From: Ga0077530 sp046293075
GTDB lineage: Bacteria; Pseudomonadota; Alphaproteobacteria; Rhizobiales; Hyphomicrobiaceae
Assembly (NCBI GenBank): GCA_046293075.1
Contig: JBKBPL010000020.1
Span: 17,210 to 81,209 of the forward strand
Reading direction: 5' to 3'
Length of the DNA: 64,000 bases
In this document: positions 62,701 through 64,000 of the stretch, piece by piece
Position numbering within the stretch: position 1 is the first letter of the stretch
How the letters are laid out: each line of letters starts with the position of its first letter
Made by a program: the position numbers and the translations under genes
The notes under the pieces: generated by a model
What the model saw: the letters and a program-made list of their open reading frames with translations, nothing else
Told to the model about the DNA's origin: nothing
Databases searched by the model: none

Positions 62701-63472
62701 CTACACGCAGAAGGCCTCGGTCGGCGGGCACAAGGTGTACCTGCGCACCGGCGAGTACAACGACGGCCGCCTCGGCGAGATCTTCATCGACATGCACAAG
62801 GAGGGCGCCGCCTTCCGCAGCCTGATGAACAACTTCGCCATCGCGATCTCGCTCGGCCTGCAGTACGGCGTGCCGCTCGAAGAGTACGTGGACGCCTTCA
62901 CGTTCACGCGCTTCGAGCCGGCCGGTCTCGTGCAGGGCAACGAGGCCATCAAGAACGCGACCTCGATCCTCGACTACATCTTCCGCGAGCTGGCCGTGTC
63001 CTATCTCGAGCGGCACGACCTCGCCCACGTCGATCCGACCCAGATCATCGGCGCGACGGGGCTCGGCGCCTCCGACGAGGCGCTGGAGGATGAGGCCGAG
63101 GCGCCGATCGCTCCGCCGCCCGCGCGCTTCGTCAGCAAGGGCCTGTTGCGCGGCGTGCCGGTTGCGAACGTGACGAAGATGGCGCGGGCCGAGCCGGCGA
63201 CGGCGGTCGGCTCCCTGCAGAAGGACGTGGCGACGGCCTTTGCCGGCAGTGGTGCGACGGCGCTCTACAAGGCGCGCACGGTCGAGACGGTGACGCACGT
63301 CACGGAAGGCTCGCTCGCGCTGCGGGTGGAGAGCGAGATGGACCGCCGCACGGAGGCGCGCCTCAAGGGCTATGAGGGCGAGGATTGCCGCGAGTGCGGG
63401 AACTTCACACTCGTGCGCAACGGCACCTGCCTCAAGTGCGACACGTGCGGCAGCACGAGTGGGTGCTCGTGA
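59768..63472 (+). CDS. nrdJ: Vitamin B12-dependent (class II) ribonucleoside-diphosphate reductase NrdJ
   Basis: 1234 aa, the long NrdJ type of alphaproteobacteria. The radical-site motif NPCSE is at 474-478 (Cys476, Glu478), followed by FLDDTACNLASLNL. The substrate loop VVAPTGTIGLVMDCDTTGIE is intact. The C-terminal region carries a zinc-ribbon-like tail, CRECG with CLKCDTC and a final Cys-Ser, which includes the pair that re-reduces the active site. It makes deoxyribonucleotides with adenosylcobalamin and so works with or without oxygen, useful in a nitrate-respiring organism. An insertion about residues 920-965 is highly charged. Confidence 0.96.
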   Translation: MKIARAFTEAGKSPYERIAFRKATSEIRNPDGSIVFRLEEFSVPEHWSQVAADILAQKYFRKAGVPKKLRKVEESSVPSWLWRSVPDERALADLPENERTGGETDARQVFERLAGTWTYWGWKGGYFTTEEDARAFFDEHCYMLANQMGAPNSPQWFNTGLHWAYGIDGPGQGHFYVDWQTGRLTQSTSAYEHPQPHACFIQSVEDDLVNENGIMDLWVREARLFKYGSGTGSNFSLLRAENEKLSGGGKSSGLMSFLKIGDRAAGAIKSGGTTRRAAKMVVVDVDHPDIEAYIDWKVQEEQKVAALVTGSKICQKRLKAVMAACVNCEADGDACFDPLKNPALKRAIRDAKRDSVPQNYILRVIQFARQGYKDLDFATYDTDWDSEAYLTVSGQNSNNSVRVSDEFLKAVDEDREWALTARLTGKTMKTVKARDLWEKIGYAAWASADPGIQFHTTINDWHTCPKSGPIRASNPCSEYMFLDDTACNLASLNLMRFRKADGAFDVAAYEHCCRLWTIVLEISVMMAQFPSRQIAELSYRYRTLGLGFANIGGLLMASGIPYDSAEGRAICGAISAIMTGVAYATSAEMAAELGPFPGFEPNAGDMLRVIRNHRRAAHGAAGGYEQLSTDPVPLDHAALKDRNLSGAARRAWDRALELGEVHGYRNAQATVVAPTGTIGLVMDCDTTGIEPDFALVKFKKLAGGGYFKIINQSVPEALRTLGYSEAEIAEIEAYAVGHGSLKQAPGINHTTLRAKGFTDEALETLEGALKTAFDIKFAFNRFTLGEDFLKNALKVPAEKLLDPTFDLLAFLGFSKKDIEAANNHVCGTMTVEGAPYLKPEHLPVFDCANPCGRIGKRFLSAESHIRMMAASQPFISGAISKTINMPNDATVEDCKEAYKLSWKLALKANALYRDGSKLSQPLNAQILADDPEEAEDVAAELTADRPAQQRAAVAAERIVERIVERAREREKLPARRKGYTQKASVGGHKVYLRTGEYNDGRLGEIFIDMHKEGAAFRSLMNNFAIAISLGLQYGVPLEEYVDAFTFTRFEPAGLVQGNEAIKNATSILDYIFRELAVSYLERHDLAHVDPTQIIGATGLGASDEALEDEAEAPIAPPPARFVSKGLLRGVPVANVTKMARAEPATAVGSLQKDVATAFAGSGATALYKARTVETVTHVTEGSLALRVESEMDRRTEARLKGYEGEDCRECGNFTLVRNGTCLKCDTCGSTSGCS

Positions 63473-63528
63473 TTTGAGGCGACAAACGTGCTGGCGTGCG
63501 GAGGGGAGCGCCGGCTGGAGATACGAAG

Positions 63529-63885
63529 ATGCAGAACGATTTTCCTGCTGATCCCCGCAGTGACTCTCAGCTCGACGCATCGTCCATTTCGATGCGTCGG
63601 GCTCTCGCCATTTCAGACGGCGACAAATGCCCGGATGTGCATGCTGCTCTCATGAGGGCTTCAAAGGCCCCAAGTCCGGCGCTGTTTGGCCTTGTCGTGA
63701 CGGTCATTTCTGATGCTGAAATGGCAGAATATGATGCCCAAGCTGAAGCCTTCGTCGAGTTCGCTCCTCCAAGGATGACCTTGAGTGAGAGCGCAATGCG
63801 GCGATTGGAGGCGGGCCACCCGCGCACGCGCTTTACGATCTTTCATGAGCTTTCGCATTTGTGGCTCAACCATCGAGGAACCTGA
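63529..63885 (+). pseudogene. ImmA/IrrE-type metallopeptidase, truncated at its active site
   Basis: 118 aa. Near the end it reads TRFTIFHELSHLWLNH, the HExxH zinc-binding helix of the ImmA/IrrE (DUF955) family, preceded by the usual strand (PRMTLSESAMRRL). It stops at 63885, a few residues after HExxH. Family members continue for at least 60 residues and supply the third zinc ligand. The gene abuts the 3' end of a transposase on the other strand, so insertion of an IS element most likely cut it off. Intact homologues cleave phage-type repressors or act in toxin-antitoxin pairs. Base composition is lower in GC than neighbours, suggesting acquired DNA. Confidence 0.75.
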
Positions 63886-64000
63886 TTACGCACCATAGTC
63901 CGCCATCTTGAGCCACCAGTAGGGTTGCGGTTTCGTGACTACGGCGGCGCGGGCGAGGGCGGGGATCATTGCGGCGAGATCGAAGCGATGATTGAAGCGC
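63886..64000 (-). mobile_element. IS element, C-terminal end of its transposase
   Basis: On the minus strand the last 38 codons of an open frame end at the TAA at 63888-63886. They read RFNHRFDLAAMIPALARAAV then VTKPQPYWWLKMADYGA. This resembles the C-terminus of IS1595/ISXO2-like transposases (FRFNRRFD.. ..YRLLKLAE). The rest lies beyond the window. The terminal inverted repeat should lie just left of 63886, inside the apparent metallopeptidase frame. The family assignment rests on a short stretch. Confidence 0.6.

Noticed and set aside
60521..63580. A 1019-codon minus-strand frame opposite nrdJ
   Set aside because: It is a shadow of the very GC-rich nrdJ coding sequence; it has no domain resemblance and no start signals.

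Overview
The window is GC-rich, tightly packed bacterial DNA. It most resembles an alphaproteobacterium of the Hyphomicrobiales (Rhizobiales) type that can denitrify or respire nitrate. The evidence is a ChpT histidine phosphotransferase (CtrA/CckA pathway), an FNR-family regulator divergent from a narK-narGHJI operon as in Paracoccus, Mur-like manganese boxes, a B12-dependent NrdJ, a cytoplasmic-type sulfite dehydrogenase (SoeABC-like) and a tetrameric sarcosine oxidase. The species cannot be named from the sequence alone. I saw no tRNA, rRNA, CRISPR array or prophage.

Layout. 1-3550 (minus strand): a Mn/Zn ABC importer of the TroABCD type; one permease carries a fused DtxR-like winged-helix domain, and two Mur/Fur-like boxes overlap the promoter. 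3793-16958: a NarR-like regulator, then a ten-gene plus-strand operon narK1-narK2-narGHJI-ppiC-small orphan-beta carbonic anhydrase-DUF2478, with a TTGAT-N4-ATCAT box in the divergent promoter. 16963-18727: a nitrosative-stress group of DUF454, NsrR, a group III truncated haemoglobin and an internally deleted nnrS. A large nested inverted repeat fills the nsrR-haemoglobin gap. 18887-24503: a peptide-type ABC importer (SBP, B, C, D, F). 24948-28775: an acyl-CoA-dehydrogenase-like flavoenzyme, an M24 peptidase-fold hydrolase and a luciferase-like monooxygenase. 28820-33813: a tetR-adaptor-RND pump operon. 33994-36548: a GntR regulator, a small membrane protein, a fatty acid hydroxylase-type membrane enzyme and a bactofilin. 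36883-39121: two nucleotide-sugar enzymes, UDP-glucuronate decarboxylase and UDP-glucuronate 4-epimerase. 39266-43910: soeCBA. 44329-50253: a crotonase and soxBDAG. 50358-54099: two small secreted proteins, an amidohydrolase, CysQ, ChpT and a pair of long palindromes. 54100-63472: an amidase, ClpB, a basic orphan protein and NrdJ. 63529-64000: an ImmA/IrrE-type metallopeptidase fragment that stops at the edge of an IS element.

How it fits together. The first 18 kb reads as an anaerobic nitrate-respiration island: regulator, nitrate/nitrite transport, the enzyme with its chaperone and folding helper, and adjoining NO-stress defence. The accessory genes at the end of the nar operon (orphan, carbonic anhydrase, DUF2478) have no established role in nitrate reduction and are the best candidate for an undescribed module. 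The remainder is a mosaic of transport, C1/N1 catabolism (sarcosine), sulfite oxidation, drug efflux, envelope sugar synthesis and housekeeping.
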